Notes under the pieces: generated by a model | Database searches by the model: none | Seen by the model: the letters and a program-made list of their open reading frames with translations, nothing else | Told to the model about the DNA's origin: nothing | Assembly (NCBI GenBank): GCA_030448265.1 | Contig: JAUJNG010000011.1 | Span: forward strand, 1-64,000 | From: Abditibacterium sp. | GTDB taxonomy: Bacteria > Armatimonadota > Abditibacteriia > Abditibacteriales > Abditibacteriaceae | DNA: 64,000 nucleotides | Reading direction: 5' to 3' | Position numbers and translations under genes: made by a program | Shown: piece after piece, positions 45,349 through 53,243 of the stretch | Position numbering within the stretch: position 1 is the first letter of the stretch | Layout of the letters: every line of letters begins with the position of its first letter

Positions 45349-45879
45349 GGCTAAAGGATGAAGGATAAAGGATAAATCGTGCAGGGCTACGAGAACTGGA
45401 AGTGATTTAGCCTTTAGCCTTCATCCTTTAGCCTTCCAAAATCATGGAGGATTTGACTTCGCGGACGCGCCGGTTTGCTTTGGATGTAGTGCGTTATTAC
45501 TCGCAGTTGCCCAAAAATACTGAGTTTCAGGTGTTGGGAAAACAGTTCATTCGTTCCGGCACTTCGGTTGGCGCGCACTACCGCGAGGCTTGCCGCGCGC
45601 GTTCAGTGTCCGAATTCACTGCCAAAATCGAAGGTGGGCTGCAAGAACTTGAAGAAACCCGTTACTGGCTCGAACTCATGGACGCTCTGCTTGAAGAACG
45701 TGACGGCACACGCTCGATTCCCACTGCCAAACTGCTCCAGGAAGCCACTGAACTCTCTGCCATTCTTACCGCCTGCGCCAAAAACGCCAAAGCAAGAAAA
45801 AGGCTAAAGGATGAAGGCTAAAGGCTAAATCACTTCCAGTTATCGTAGCCCTGCACGATTTATCCTTCATCCTTTAGCC
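45349..45879. mobile_element. inverted-repeat-flanked S23 element (IVS-like)
   Basis: An 85-base left arm (45349-45433) and a 78-base right arm (45802-45879) are inverted copies of each other, differing by one substitution and one 7-base gap. Each arm is in turn an imperfect inverted repeat of GGCTAAAGGATGAAGGCTAA. They enclose only the S23 gene. The right arm encodes the final residues of S23 and its stop. Both arms are followed by CCAAAAT and a start codon (S23 on the left, the M3 peptidase on the right). This matches the plan of 23S-rRNA intervening sequences, but outside rRNA. Mobility is inferred, not shown. Confidence 0.75.
45444..45821 (+). CDS. four-helix-bundle protein, S23 (23S rRNA intervening-sequence protein) family
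   Basis: Protein of 125 residues in the TIGR02436/S23 family. The signature is LGKQFIRSGTSVGAHYREA, followed by ARSVSEFTAKIEGGLQELEE and TRYWLELMDALLEE. The fold is a pentameric four-helix bundle, related to the Avd protein of diversity-generating retroelements, with a positively charged surface for nucleic acid. In Leptospira and Coxiella relatives are encoded in palindromic inserts of 23S rRNA. Here the gene is flanked by inverted repeats between an ABC ATPase and a peptidase. The last six residues (RLKDEG-type tail) and stop are part of the repeat. No reverse transcriptase is nearby. Confidence 0.9.
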   Translation: MEDLTSRTRRFALDVVRYYSQLPKNTEFQVLGKQFIRSGTSVGAHYREACRARSVSEFTAKIEGGLQELEETRYWLELMDALLEERDGTRSIPTAKLLQEATELSAILTACAKNAKARKRLKDEG

Positions 45880-45889
45880 TTCCAAAATA

Positions 45890-47659
45890 ATGCCCCCTCT
45901 TCCCCTCTGGGATATGACGCCCATTTTTCCCTCGCTCGAAAGCCATCTTTTCGAGGTGTGTTTTCAAGACACCCTGGCCTTCATTGGCGACTTGGAAGCC
46001 CTTTTTGACAGCGAAAACATCCGGCGCCACGAGGGTTCTACCCTTGATACGGCACTTTTCGAGCGCATCATTGCGGCATGGAATGAAACCGAACATTGGG
46101 TGCAGTTACTCGGCTCCTACATCGCCTGTTTCGTCACCACCGACGCCAAAAACGACCTCGCCAAAGCGCGCGAATCGCAACTCGAAACCCGCGCCGTCGC
46201 ACTGGGGCAGCTGCAAACGCGCCTCATTGCCTGGATTGGTTCAAGCGACATCGAAACTCTTTTAGAAAACTCCGCAGTGGCGAGAAATCACGAATTTTGG
46301 GTGCGCCGCGCGGGGTTTCTGGCCTCGCATCAGATGAGCGAACATGAAGAAAATCTCGCGGCATCGCTCGCGCCGATGGGACTGGGCGGCTGGGCGAAAC
46401 TGCACGGCACCCTTTCGGCGCTGTTGACGGCGCCCGTCGTGGTGGACGGCGAGGAACGGGTGCTGCCGATGAGCGAAATTCGCGCGTTAGCGTCGCATCC
46501 CAATCGCGAAAATCGCCGCGCCGCGTTTGGGAGCGAAATCGAGGCGTGGAAAAGTGTCGCGCCCACGATGGCGGCTGCGCTCAACGGCATCAAAGGTTTT
46601 CAGCGCGAAACCCGCGCGCGACGAGATTTTTCCGATGATGTCGAGCCGACGCTTTTCGCCAATTCCATCGACCGCCAAACCCTCGCGGCGATGCAAAATG
46701 CGGGTGTCGCGGCGTTTCCCGATTTTCGGCGCTACATGAGGGCCAAAGCGCGCGCGCTGGGCGTTGAAAGGTTGGCGTGGTTCGATTTGATCGCGCCGCT
46801 CGGCGGCGACGAACGGGCGTGGGAATGGCCCGCGACCGAAACGTTCGTCGCCGAAAATTTCGGGCGATATTCTGAAAAACTGGCTTCGTTCGCGCGCCGC
46901 TCTTTTGAGGAAAAGTGGATAGACGCCGCGCCGCGCGTTGGCAAAGTCGGCGGCGCCTATTGCACCGAGATGCGCGCCGGAGAATCGCGGGTTTTGATGA
47001 ATTTCGACGGCTCCTTCACCGCCGTTTCGACTCTGGCGCACGAACTGGGGCATGCTTATCACAATTTATGTCTCGAAAATCGGACGCCGCTTCAAAAAGC
47101 GATTCCCATGACGCTCGCCGAGACCGCCTCGATTTTTTGCGAGACGCTGGTTTTCGAGGGCGCTGTCGCCAAGGCCGATAGAACTGAGAAAATCGCGCTG
47201 CTCGACAACGCCCTCAGTCGCAATTTGCAGGTCGTGGTCGATATTCACTCGCGTTTTTTGTTTGAATCGGCGGTTTTTGAAAAGCGAGCCGAGCGCGATC
47301 TCAGCGAAAACGAGTTTTGCGACCTCATGACGCGCGCCCAAATCGAAACCTACGGCGACGATGTGGCGCCCCTGCATCCGTATATGTGGGCAGTGAAAGG
47401 CCACTATTACGGCCCGACGTTTTACAACTATCCCTACACCTTCGGCTTGCTTTTGGCGCTGGGGCTTTACGCGCAATACCAAAAGGCACCGGACGCTTTT
47501 CGCGCGCAATACGACCAATTTCTGAGTCGCTGCGGCATGGCCGACGCGCAAACTCTGGCGCGGGAATTCGGCTTCGATTTGAGGGGAAGCGAGTTCTGGG
47601 AAAGCAGCTTGAACGTGGTTCGCGGTCAAATCGACGAATTCGAAAGTTTGGTCGCCTGA
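45890..47659 (+). CDS. M3-family oligoendopeptidase F-like metallopeptidase
   Basis: Zinc peptidase of 589 residues. The active site is STLAHELGHAYHNLCLENRT (HExxH, with Glu further on in LAETASIFCETLVFEG). The N-terminal helical cap begins DMTPIFPSLESHLFEVCFQD, and the C-terminal FYNYPYTFGLLLALGLYAQY matches the oligoendopeptidase F/PepF group. Intracellular oligopeptide trimming is expected, as no signal peptide is present. ATG 45890 follows the right arm of the S23 element by ten bases, so its leader is formed by repeat DNA (CCAAAATA then ATG). No strong ribosome site is seen. Confidence 0.93.
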   Translation: MPPLPLWDMTPIFPSLESHLFEVCFQDTLAFIGDLEALFDSENIRRHEGSTLDTALFERIIAAWNETEHWVQLLGSYIACFVTTDAKNDLAKARESQLETRAVALGQLQTRLIAWIGSSDIETLLENSAVARNHEFWVRRAGFLASHQMSEHEENLAASLAPMGLGGWAKLHGTLSALLTAPVVVDGEERVLPMSEIRALASHPNRENRRAAFGSEIEAWKSVAPTMAAALNGIKGFQRETRARRDFSDDVEPTLFANSIDRQTLAAMQNAGVAAFPDFRRYMRAKARALGVERLAWFDLIAPLGGDERAWEWPATETFVAENFGRYSEKLASFARRSFEEKWIDAAPRVGKVGGAYCTEMRAGESRVLMNFDGSFTAVSTLAHELGHAYHNLCLENRTPLQKAIPMTLAETASIFCETLVFEGAVAKADRTEKIALLDNALSRNLQVVVDIHSRFLFESAVFEKRAERDLSENEFCDLMTRAQIETYGDDVAPLHPYMWAVKGHYYGPTFYNYPYTFGLLLALGLYAQYQKAPDAFRAQYDQFLSRCGMADAQTLAREFGFDLRGSEFWESSLNVVRGQIDEFESLVA

Positions 47660-47662
47660 AAA

Positions 47663-47781
47663 TTAGCCACAGAGAACACAAAGAAGACACAGAGAGGCAC
47701 AGAGAGGCACAGAGAGGCACAGAGAAAATTAAAGGAAATCTCTGTGCCTCTCTGTGTCTTCTTTGTGTTCTCTGTGGCTAA
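47663..47781. repeat. 42-bp-arm inverted repeat, CACAGAGAACAC family
   Basis: Bases 47663-47704 and 47740-47781 are exact inverted copies; the arm contains TTAGCCACAGAGAACACAAA. The loop holds three more GAGGCACA units. The right arm contains the hisI stop codon (47778-47780). It separates the convergent M3 peptidase and hisI. Confidence 0.95.
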
Positions 47782-48158
47782 CCGTAAACCTTCTGCGGGT
47801 CGAAAAGCGGCTGTCCCTGCGCTTCGAGTTCGCCATCTTCATTCACCAAATCGAAAAAGCACGAGCGATACCCTTTGTGGCACGCCGCGCCGCCGATTTG
47901 CTCGACTTTAATCACCAGAGCATCGCGGTCGCAGTCGGCCAGAATTTCGTGGACGATTTGCACGTTGCCCGAAACTTCGCCTTTCATCATCACTTTGCCT
48001 TTCGAGCGACGGAAAACCGTGCCGCGCTTGGTGTCCCACATGAGCTGCACCGCTTCACGGTTGAGCCAGGCGACGGTGAGAACTTCGCCGCTTTGAAAAT
48101 CCTGGAAAACGCCGCACACCAGGCCCCGTTCGTCGTATTTTAGGTTGTCGATAAACAT
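47778..48158 (-). CDS. hisI: phosphoribosyl-AMP cyclohydrolase
   Basis: Histidine-pathway step 3, 126 residues. Signature blocks: VLTVAWLNREAVQLMWDTKR (substrate), the metal-binding ILADCDRDALVIKVEQ and CHKGYRSCFF. The PRA-PH (HisE) part found fused in some bacteria is absent. It follows hisF by a repeat of about 110 bases. The other half of the pathway (hisB, hisH, hisA) lies 8 kb away. The stop codon is contained in the adjacent repeat. Confidence 0.95.
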   Translation of the reverse strand: MFIDNLKYDERGLVCGVFQDFQSGEVLTVAWLNREAVQLMWDTKRGTVFRRSKGKVMMKGEVSGNVQIVHEILADCDRDALVIKVEQIGGAACHKGYRSCFFDLVNEDGELEAQGQPLFDPQKVYG

Positions 48159-48168
48159 GGTTTGAAGG

Positions 48169-48265
48169 AGCCACAGATGACACAGATGAGGTCACAGATG
48201 AACACAGATATTTTAGAAAAAGAAATCTGTGTTCATCTGTGACCTCATCTGTGTCATCTGTGGCT
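48169..48265. repeat. 41-bp-arm inverted repeat between hisF and hisI
   Basis: Bases 48169-48209 and 48225-48265 are exact inverted copies; the arm reads AGCCACAGATGACACAGATG and onward. The loop is only 15 bases, so the transcript would fold tightly between the two genes. It is a GATGACACA variant of the CACAGAG family. Confidence 0.95.
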
Positions 48266-48271
48266 AATTTT

Positions 48272-49027
48272 TCAGATTCGCACCTCAACGCCGCGACTTC
48301 TTAACTCCGCTTTAATATCGCGGATTTTGTAAATCCCATAATGCACAATCGAAGCGACCAGCGCCGCTTCCGCTTTGCCATAAGTCAGCGCGTCATAAAT
48401 GTGATCGACATTGCCTGCGCCGCCCGATGCTATCACCGGAATATTGACAGCCTCGGCAACCGCGCGCGTAAGCTCCAAATCGTAGCCCGCCTGCGTGCCG
48501 TCGCCGTCCATCGAAGTCAGCAAAATTTCGCCCGCGCCGAGTTTTTCGGCTTCGCGCGCCCATTCAATCGCATCGCGTCCGGTCGGCGTGCGCCCGCCGT
48601 GCAGAAACACTTCCCAGCCGCCATTTTTGGCTTTGGCGTCGATAGCCACCACGATACATTGCACGCCGAAGCGCTCGGCGCCCTGGGAAATCAATTTCGG
48701 GTCGGAAAACGCCGAGGTATTGATGAAAATTTTATCCGCGCCCGCCGCCAGAATTTGCGCCATTTCCTCGGTCGTTTTGAGGCCGCCGCCGACGGTAAAA
48801 GGAATGAAAGCCTCTTCGCAGACTTTGGCGGCGAGTTCGGAGATGATGTCGCGTTTTTCGTGGCTGGCGGTGATGTCGAGAAACACCAGTTCGTCGGCGC
48901 CTTCTTTGTCATAAAACGCGGCGCGTTCGACCGGATCGCCGGCGTCGCGCATATTCTCGAACTGGACGCATTTCACGACGCGCCCCGCATTGATGTCGAG
49001 CGCGGGAATGATTCGTTTGGCAGGCAT
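48272..49027 (-). CDS. hisF: imidazole glycerol phosphate synthase subunit HisF
   Basis: Cyclase subunit, about 251 residues, a beta-alpha barrel. From ATG 49027: [20 protein letters not shown] (catalytic Asp in ALDI), [61 protein letters not shown] (second catalytic Asp) and [12 protein letters not shown]. It accepts ammonia from HisH (58163-58768), which is not adjacent. A PemK-type toxin ends four bases upstream, and no separate ribosome site is visible, so translation is probably linked to it. Confidence 0.96.
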   Translation of the reverse strand: MPAKRIIPALDINAGRVVKCVQFENMRDAGDPVERAAFYDKEGADELVFLDITASHEKRDIISELAAKVCEEAFIPFTVGGGLKTTEEMAQILAAGADKIFINTSAFSDPKLISQGAERFGVQCIVVAIDAKAKNGGWEVFLHGGRTPTGRDAIEWAREAEKLGAGEILLTSMDGDGTQAGYDLELTRAVAEAVNIPVIASGGAGNVDHIYDALTYGKAEAALVASIVHYGIYKIRDIKAELRSRGVEVRI

Positions 49028-49031
49028 AAAT

Positions 49032-49376
49032 TTAAAGTTTGAGCAATATCCGCAGGCGAAACTCGACGGCTTCCATTGTTTCGTCTGAAACCGCACCGGT
49101 GCGGGCGCTCAGGCGCAGCGTCGAAACCGCTCGCACATCTTCGCATTTAATCCACGACGCGACGCTTAGTCCGCCTTCGGGCGGCGCAACCGCAACGTGT
49201 GTCGGGATGCGCTTGTCGCGCGAGGTGAGTGGCAGTCCGATACACATCTGCACCGCGCTCGCGTTGAATTGGTCGTCCGAAACCACCAGAAACGGACGTG
49301 TGCCGCTTTGCTCGTGGCCGCGCGTGGGATCGAGATCAACGCGCCAGATTTCGCCGCGCCGAGGTTTGGGCGTCAC
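49032..49376 (-). CDS. MazF/PemK-type mRNA interferase toxin
   Basis: Toxin of 114 residues. GTG 49376 shares GTGA with the antitoxin stop, which decides the start. [20 protein letters not shown] is the MazF N-terminus, followed by [40 protein letters not shown]. The family cleaves single-stranded RNA at short motifs. It is coupled to a ribbon-helix-helix antitoxin upstream and lies directly before hisF. A second, broken, toxin of this type is within the hisB-hisH block. Confidence 0.9.
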   Translation of the reverse strand: MTPKPRRGEIWRVDLDPTRGHEQSGTRPFLVVSDDQFNASAVQMCIGLPLTSRDKRIPTHVAVAPPEGGLSVASWIKCEDVRAVSTLRLSARTGAVSDETMEAVEFRLRILLKL

Positions 49377-49630
49377 GAAGCGCGCTCCGTTTCCGCACCG
49401 TCGCTCAGAGTCACGTCCCAGGCGGCGCGCTCTTCCATTTCGTGCGCCCAATCGTCGGGGTTTTGGCGCAATCGCTCAAAAGCGGCGTTGCATCCCGCCA
49501 GAAACTGCTGCCGCTCGTATTCGCCGATGGCGCGCTCCAGAACTTCCGGCAGCGATTTACCACTGCTTTGCGCCATTTTTTGCAGTTTGCGATGAGTTTC
49601 AGGCCGGATCCGCACCGTAAGTGTCGCCAT
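49373..49630 (-). CDS. ribbon-helix-helix antitoxin
   Basis: Protein of 85 residues. MATLTVRIRPETHRKLQKMA is a ribbon-helix-helix start that binds operator DNA, and the helix KSLPEVLERAIGEYERQQFL continues it. The acidic tail DWAHEMEERAAWDVTLSD should mask the toxin. The stop overlaps the toxin start (GTGA). A palindrome ATACT-N4-AGTAT lies upstream and probably mediates autorepression. Confidence 0.88.
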   Translation of the reverse strand: MATLTVRIRPETHRKLQKMAQSSGKSLPEVLERAIGEYERQQFLAGCNAAFERLRQNPDDWAHEMEERAAWDVTLSDGAETERAS

Positions 49631-49648
49631 TCATGCACCTCATTTAGA

Positions 49649-49662
49649 ATACTAATCAGTAT
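49649..49662 (-). promoter_or_regulatory. operator of the toxin-antitoxin module
   Basis: ATACTAATCAGTAT has perfect 5-base arms and is 19 bases before the antitoxin start. On the minus strand it overlaps a TATACTG-like -10 region, as expected for autoregulation by the ribbon-helix-helix protein. Confidence 0.55.
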
Positions 49663-49740
49663 ACGCCAGAGCCAAGCGGCGTCAGAATCAAGCGCCGCAA
49701 CTGCTTCTTCCAACTCTCCACAAGCACCTGGGTGCGCGTT

Positions 49741-52245
49741 TTAAGCGCCTTGAATTTGGCGCACGATGCTCGCGTCGCGGATTTTGTCGTCCTCGGCGAG
49801 CAAAAACGCTTTGGAGAGGATGACCGCGAGCGTTTTATCGCCCTCGAAAGGCAGAAAAACGCCTTCGTTTTCGTCGCGCGAGGCCACGATGCACAAATAC
49901 TCGTCGTTCGGCTCCATGAGGATGTTGCCGCTTCCCAGATGGATTTTGTAAGCGCGCTTTTTGCCCTCGACGCGCAAAAAACGGCCTTCGAGGCGTGCGA
50001 TGTCGCGGATTTTGAGGCGCGGCAGCAAGCGCGACAGCACATCGGCGCGCGATTTCGCGGTTTCGCCGAGTTCGCCAAACGAATAATCCTGCCAATAAAG
50101 GCGGAAATGGCCCTGCGGCCCGCTGTCGCTCCAACTGGGGTCGGCGCCCAGACTGGCCACGCCGACGAACAAATCGACATCGCGCAGCGTTTCCGACAAA
50201 ACCAGCGGCGGAATTGTGGCCAGTTCGAGCGCTTCGGCGGGGGCACGGCGAGCGCGAACAGCGTAACCGCCGCCGCTCGCGTGGGCGGAATTTTGGGGCG
50301 CATCGAGCGGGTAGAAGCGCACCTGGTCGGTCGAAACGCGCCAGTAGGTGCCGGTTTCGTTGGTGTCGGTGCCGTAGTCGTCGCCGATGCCCTCGATCCA
50401 AAATTCGGCGCGCAGATTGTGCGCGGGCCAGAGTTTGACGGCGGGCGGGTAGTCGTCGTCGACCATGAGGCGCAGCGAGTTTTTCCAGCCGCGCGCCGCG
50501 CACAGCGAATTGAACTGGTGCTGCTTCAAAATATGCGCCGCGAAACGGTTGGAATAAGTGCGGGTTTGGCGTTCGGCATCGGTGAGCCGGTAAATCTCGC
50601 GGTGCGCCTGTTTGAAGGGCTGTTTTTGACCCGAATCCTCGAAATAGCGGCGCCACTGGAGGACGTTTTCCGGCGCATCGAAAATCGGGTGCCACATCTG
50701 GACGCGGCTGTTGGCGGCAACCGCTTTCGCCGCGCCGCTCGCATCGACAAAGCCATCCTCGCGCGGCATGGCCACGATTTTTTCGCCTTCGCTCCTAAAA
50801 CTCCAGATGACGCGGCGCGCGAGGAGCGCCATCAAGGGGTGTTCGAGATAGCGCGTTTTCCAGGTCGAAAACTCCCACGATTTCTGGTCGCGCAGCAAAT
50901 GGTCGAGCCGTTCTTTTTGCGCCGCAAGCACCCTCTCCAATTCCGATGCGGCGGCTTTGAGTTCTTTCAATTCCCCTGCGAACTCGCGTTTGACGCTCGC
51001 GGGCGCGGCCTTGAGCGCTTTTCCCGCGCTCGTCCAACTCCACAGCGCTTTGCCGCTTGAAACCTCGATTTCGACGCGAACTGCGCCGAAATCGCGCGCC
51101 AGAACGCCATTTTCGAGACCAAAATCGGGAACGGCGAGTTCTTCGAGATCTTCGGGCGTCATCTGGGCGCGAACGGCGACGATTTCGATGGTTTTTTGCA
51201 GCGTTTTTAAAATCGCGCCGTTTTTGACGCGATTTTTGGCGGCCACGAGATGCGAGGCGGCTTCGGCTTCGTCGCGCCGTCCCAGCGCCCAGATGCACGC
51301 GTTGCCCACGCGCTGCGAGCGCACTCCCGCGCGTCCACGAGCCTTGAAACTGCCGCGCAGCGCCGCGCCCAGCGCCGGAATGATCGCGGCGTCTTCCACG
51401 CGCGACGCCATCCAGACCAGTCCCTTGAAAAAAGCGTCGTTGCGTTCTTCGCGGTCGGCGAACCACCAGCCATCGTCTTTGCCGTAAAGCGAAAACCAAA
51501 CCTGAGCGCGCGCCAAAAACTCCTCTTTTCCGAGCAACCGCAGCAGCGCATCGGCGGCTTTGAGCCATTTTTCCGTTGGTTTGCCCTCTTTGGAACTGCG
51601 CGCGTGTTCAAAAACCGAGAGCCACAACGCGCGCCGCGAAGATTCCATCGCTTCCAGATCGGCTACGGCGGCATCGGACCAGGCGTCGCCGGTTTCGAGG
51701 AAGTCGGGACGTTGTTGGCCCAAAAGACCGGCCAGGAAATTCATCGGTGGCAACGGCGACCATTCGTAATCGCCGTAATTCGGACTGAAGTCGGGACTGA
51801 ACATCTGGCGCAGTTGGCAAAGCTGTGGGCGCCATTTTTCAACAAGTTCCGGTGTGAGATCGAACGATTGAAGCTGTTGCACCAGTCCGTGCGCCGTGCG
51901 GAAATAGCCGGAAAAAAGCGCGCTCACACTGGCACAACGCTCGAAAAGCTCTTCAAAGTCTGCTTCGGAAAGCGCATAAGGCTGTTTCAAAAGATAATTG
52001 ACAAACCACGAGAACAATGCCGCGCCGTCCACGCCGTTTTCCAGAGTCCGCGTTTGTGGATGCGGTGGAAACACGTTTTGCACCCGATCCAAAGCCGCCA
52101 GAAGCGCCTCGAACTGCATGGGCAAAGGTTGTCGGAAAATCTCCTGCGCGACGCTGTTTTGCCAGTATTGATAAGGGAATTTGGCCGGATGAGAACGCTG
52201 CATCTCCGCCATGAGATTTTGAAATTCAACTGAAATTTCGCGCAT
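49741..52245 (-). CDS. DUF4132 domain protein (large, DUF7737-like C-terminus)
   Basis: Cytosolic protein of about 834 residues. The central part KTLQKTIEIVAVRAQMTPED and SVKREFAGELKELKAAASEL, then WEFSTWKTRYLEHPLMALLA, is the DUF4132 region known from MolR/WGR-linked proteins. The C-terminal RDVDLFVGVASLGADPSWSD and KIHLGSGNILMEPNDEYLCI matches the DUF7737 type. No enzymatic motif is recognised. ATG 52245 has GGGAGG inside the upstream gene, whose stop is three bases before. The two form a pair with unknown function. Some relatives sit with WGR or ADP-ribosylation genes, but none is here. Confidence 0.82.
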   Translation of the reverse strand: MREISVEFQNLMAEMQRSHPAKFPYQYWQNSVAQEIFRQPLPMQFEALLAALDRVQNVFPPHPQTRTLENGVDGAALFSWFVNYLLKQPYALSEADFEELFERCASVSALFSGYFRTAHGLVQQLQSFDLTPELVEKWRPQLCQLRQMFSPDFSPNYGDYEWSPLPPMNFLAGLLGQQRPDFLETGDAWSDAAVADLEAMESSRRALWLSVFEHARSSKEGKPTEKWLKAADALLRLLGKEEFLARAQVWFSLYGKDDGWWFADREERNDAFFKGLVWMASRVEDAAIIPALGAALRGSFKARGRAGVRSQRVGNACIWALGRRDEAEAASHLVAAKNRVKNGAILKTLQKTIEIVAVRAQMTPEDLEELAVPDFGLENGVLARDFGAVRVEIEVSSGKALWSWTSAGKALKAAPASVKREFAGELKELKAAASELERVLAAQKERLDHLLRDQKSWEFSTWKTRYLEHPLMALLARRVIWSFRSEGEKIVAMPREDGFVDASGAAKAVAANSRVQMWHPIFDAPENVLQWRRYFEDSGQKQPFKQAHREIYRLTDAERQTRTYSNRFAAHILKQHQFNSLCAARGWKNSLRLMVDDDYPPAVKLWPAHNLRAEFWIEGIGDDYGTDTNETGTYWRVSTDQVRFYPLDAPQNSAHASGGGYAVRARRAPAEALELATIPPLVLSETLRDVDLFVGVASLGADPSWSDSGPQGHFRLYWQDYSFGELGETAKSRADVLSRLLPRLKIRDIARLEGRFLRVEGKKRAYKIHLGSGNILMEPNDEYLCIVASRDENEGVFLPFEGDKTLAVILSKAFLLAEDDKIRDASIVRQIQGA

Positions 52246-52248
52246 CAC

Positions 52249-52641
52249 TTAGCCTCCCTGAAGCGGCAGCAGCTTCACGAACGAAACACTCGTTTTGAGG
52301 CCGAGTTCGATTTCGTCGTCCAGGTTTTCGACCTGTTGATCGCCCACCAGCAGGAAAAATCCGTTGCGCTCGAAGGCTTGCAGCGCCCGTTCGACCTGCG
52401 CCGCGGCATCGATGCGGCGCGGAGACTTCATTTTGTAGCCGCCTGGCAATTTTTCGGTCTCGTCGGGCTGCACCAGACCGGCGAAAACTTCGCCCTGCTG
52501 CAAATTGTAGTGGCGCACTTCCTCTTCGACGCGGCGCGCGATCAGTTCGCGCGCCGTGATGCGCGACGAGAAAAATTCGAGGTCGAAACCTTCCGTTTGA
52601 CTTCCCGCGATGGTTTCATCGTGAACATGGACGCTGGGCAT
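52249..52641 (-). CDS. conserved hypothetical partner of DUF4132 protein
   Basis: Protein of 130 residues, not recognised. It starts MPSVHVHDETIAGSQTEGFD, has LEFFSSRITARELIARRVEE, and a C-terminal alpha/beta part with ALQAFERNGFFLLVGDQQVE, DLDDEIELGLKTSVSFVKLL. The stop is adjacent to the DUF4132 start, and the ribosome site of that gene lies within this one, so the two are made together and probably interact. Confidence 0.65.
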   Translation of the reverse strand: MPSVHVHDETIAGSQTEGFDLEFFSSRITARELIARRVEEEVRHYNLQQGEVFAGLVQPDETEKLPGGYKMKSPRRIDAAAQVERALQAFERNGFFLLVGDQQVENLDDEIELGLKTSVSFVKLLPLQGG

Positions 52642-52659
52642 AATCTGGCTCCCGCCAAC

Positions 52660-52692
52660 GAAAATTCATCGCTCGAAACGAGCGATGAATCT
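52660..52692 (-). terminator. intrinsic terminator after VOC gene
   Basis: ATTCATCGCTCG and CGAGCGATGAAT form a perfect 12-bp stem with a three-base loop. On the minus strand it is followed by TTTCG; on the plus strand by CTATTTT. It lies 35-70 bases after the VOC stop, before the DUF4132 pair. Confidence 0.8.
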
Positions 52693-52727
52693 ATTTTACC
52701 TCTTCACTCGCGCGAGTGAAACCATTT

Positions 52728-53159
52728 TTAAGCCCCGATTTTGGTGCCTTTGATGCGTTCGATGGCGCGCATTTGCAGGCTGTCGGGCATCATCTGCATG
52801 AATTCGATGCGGTTGCCTTCGGGGTCTTTCGTCCACACCTGGCGGTTGCCGTCTTTGCCGGTTTTGATTTCGCCGTCCAAAGTCCCGCCGCGCTCGACGA
52901 CTTCGCGCGCCGTGATTTCGATGTCGTCCACTTCCAAACACAGATGCGAATATGAGCCGCCGCGCGGCGGCATTGCGCCGCTTTTGGGGAAAAGTTCGAT
53001 GTAAGCCTCGTCGCTGACGCGCAAATAGGTAATCCATAGTTCGCCCGCGTCGTTGTAGAGGTTGAACATCTCCTCGAAACCCAGAACGCGGGTGTAAAAA
53101 TCGAGAGTTTTCTCGAACTGGTAGCAATCGAACGCGGCGTGGCCGATGGTTTTGATCAT
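52728..53159 (-). CDS. lactoylglutathione-lyase-like VOC protein
   Basis: Protein of 143 residues. IKTIGHAAFDCYQFEKTLDF and YTRVLGFEEMFNLYNDAGEL form the first module; YSHLCLEVDDIEITAREVVE and VWTKDPEGNRIEFMQMMPDS the second. His in GHAAF, Glu in YIELFPKSG, His in SHLCL, and Glu in RIEFM are the metal-ligand positions of glyoxalase I. It resembles the CDS at 30364-30801 only by fold. It is monocistronic with its own terminator. Confidence 0.9.
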   Translation of the reverse strand: MIKTIGHAAFDCYQFEKTLDFYTRVLGFEEMFNLYNDAGELWITYLRVSDEAYIELFPKSGAMPPRGGSYSHLCLEVDDIEITAREVVERGGTLDGEIKTGKDGNRQVWTKDPEGNRIEFMQMMPDSLQMRAIERIKGTKIGA

Positions 53160-53243
53160 GCCCCCAGTTTGGCGGATTTGAGGCCGGAAGCACCATGATT
53201 AAAAAATGGAATTGCAGAAATGTGCGCGTTACACTGCGCGCTA

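Noticed and set aside
45444..45821. Diversity-generating retroelement, because S23 resembles Avd
   Set aside because: No reverse transcriptase, template repeat or variable-repeat target gene is present nearby.
47663..48265. CRISPR-like look of repeated CACAGAG units
   Set aside because: The units are inverted arms with short loops, not evenly spaced direct repeats with unique spacers, and no cas gene is present.
49732..51060. A 442-residue plus-strand frame opposite the DUF4132 gene
   Set aside because: No known motif, and the minus-strand protein shows clear DUF4132 blocks over the same region.
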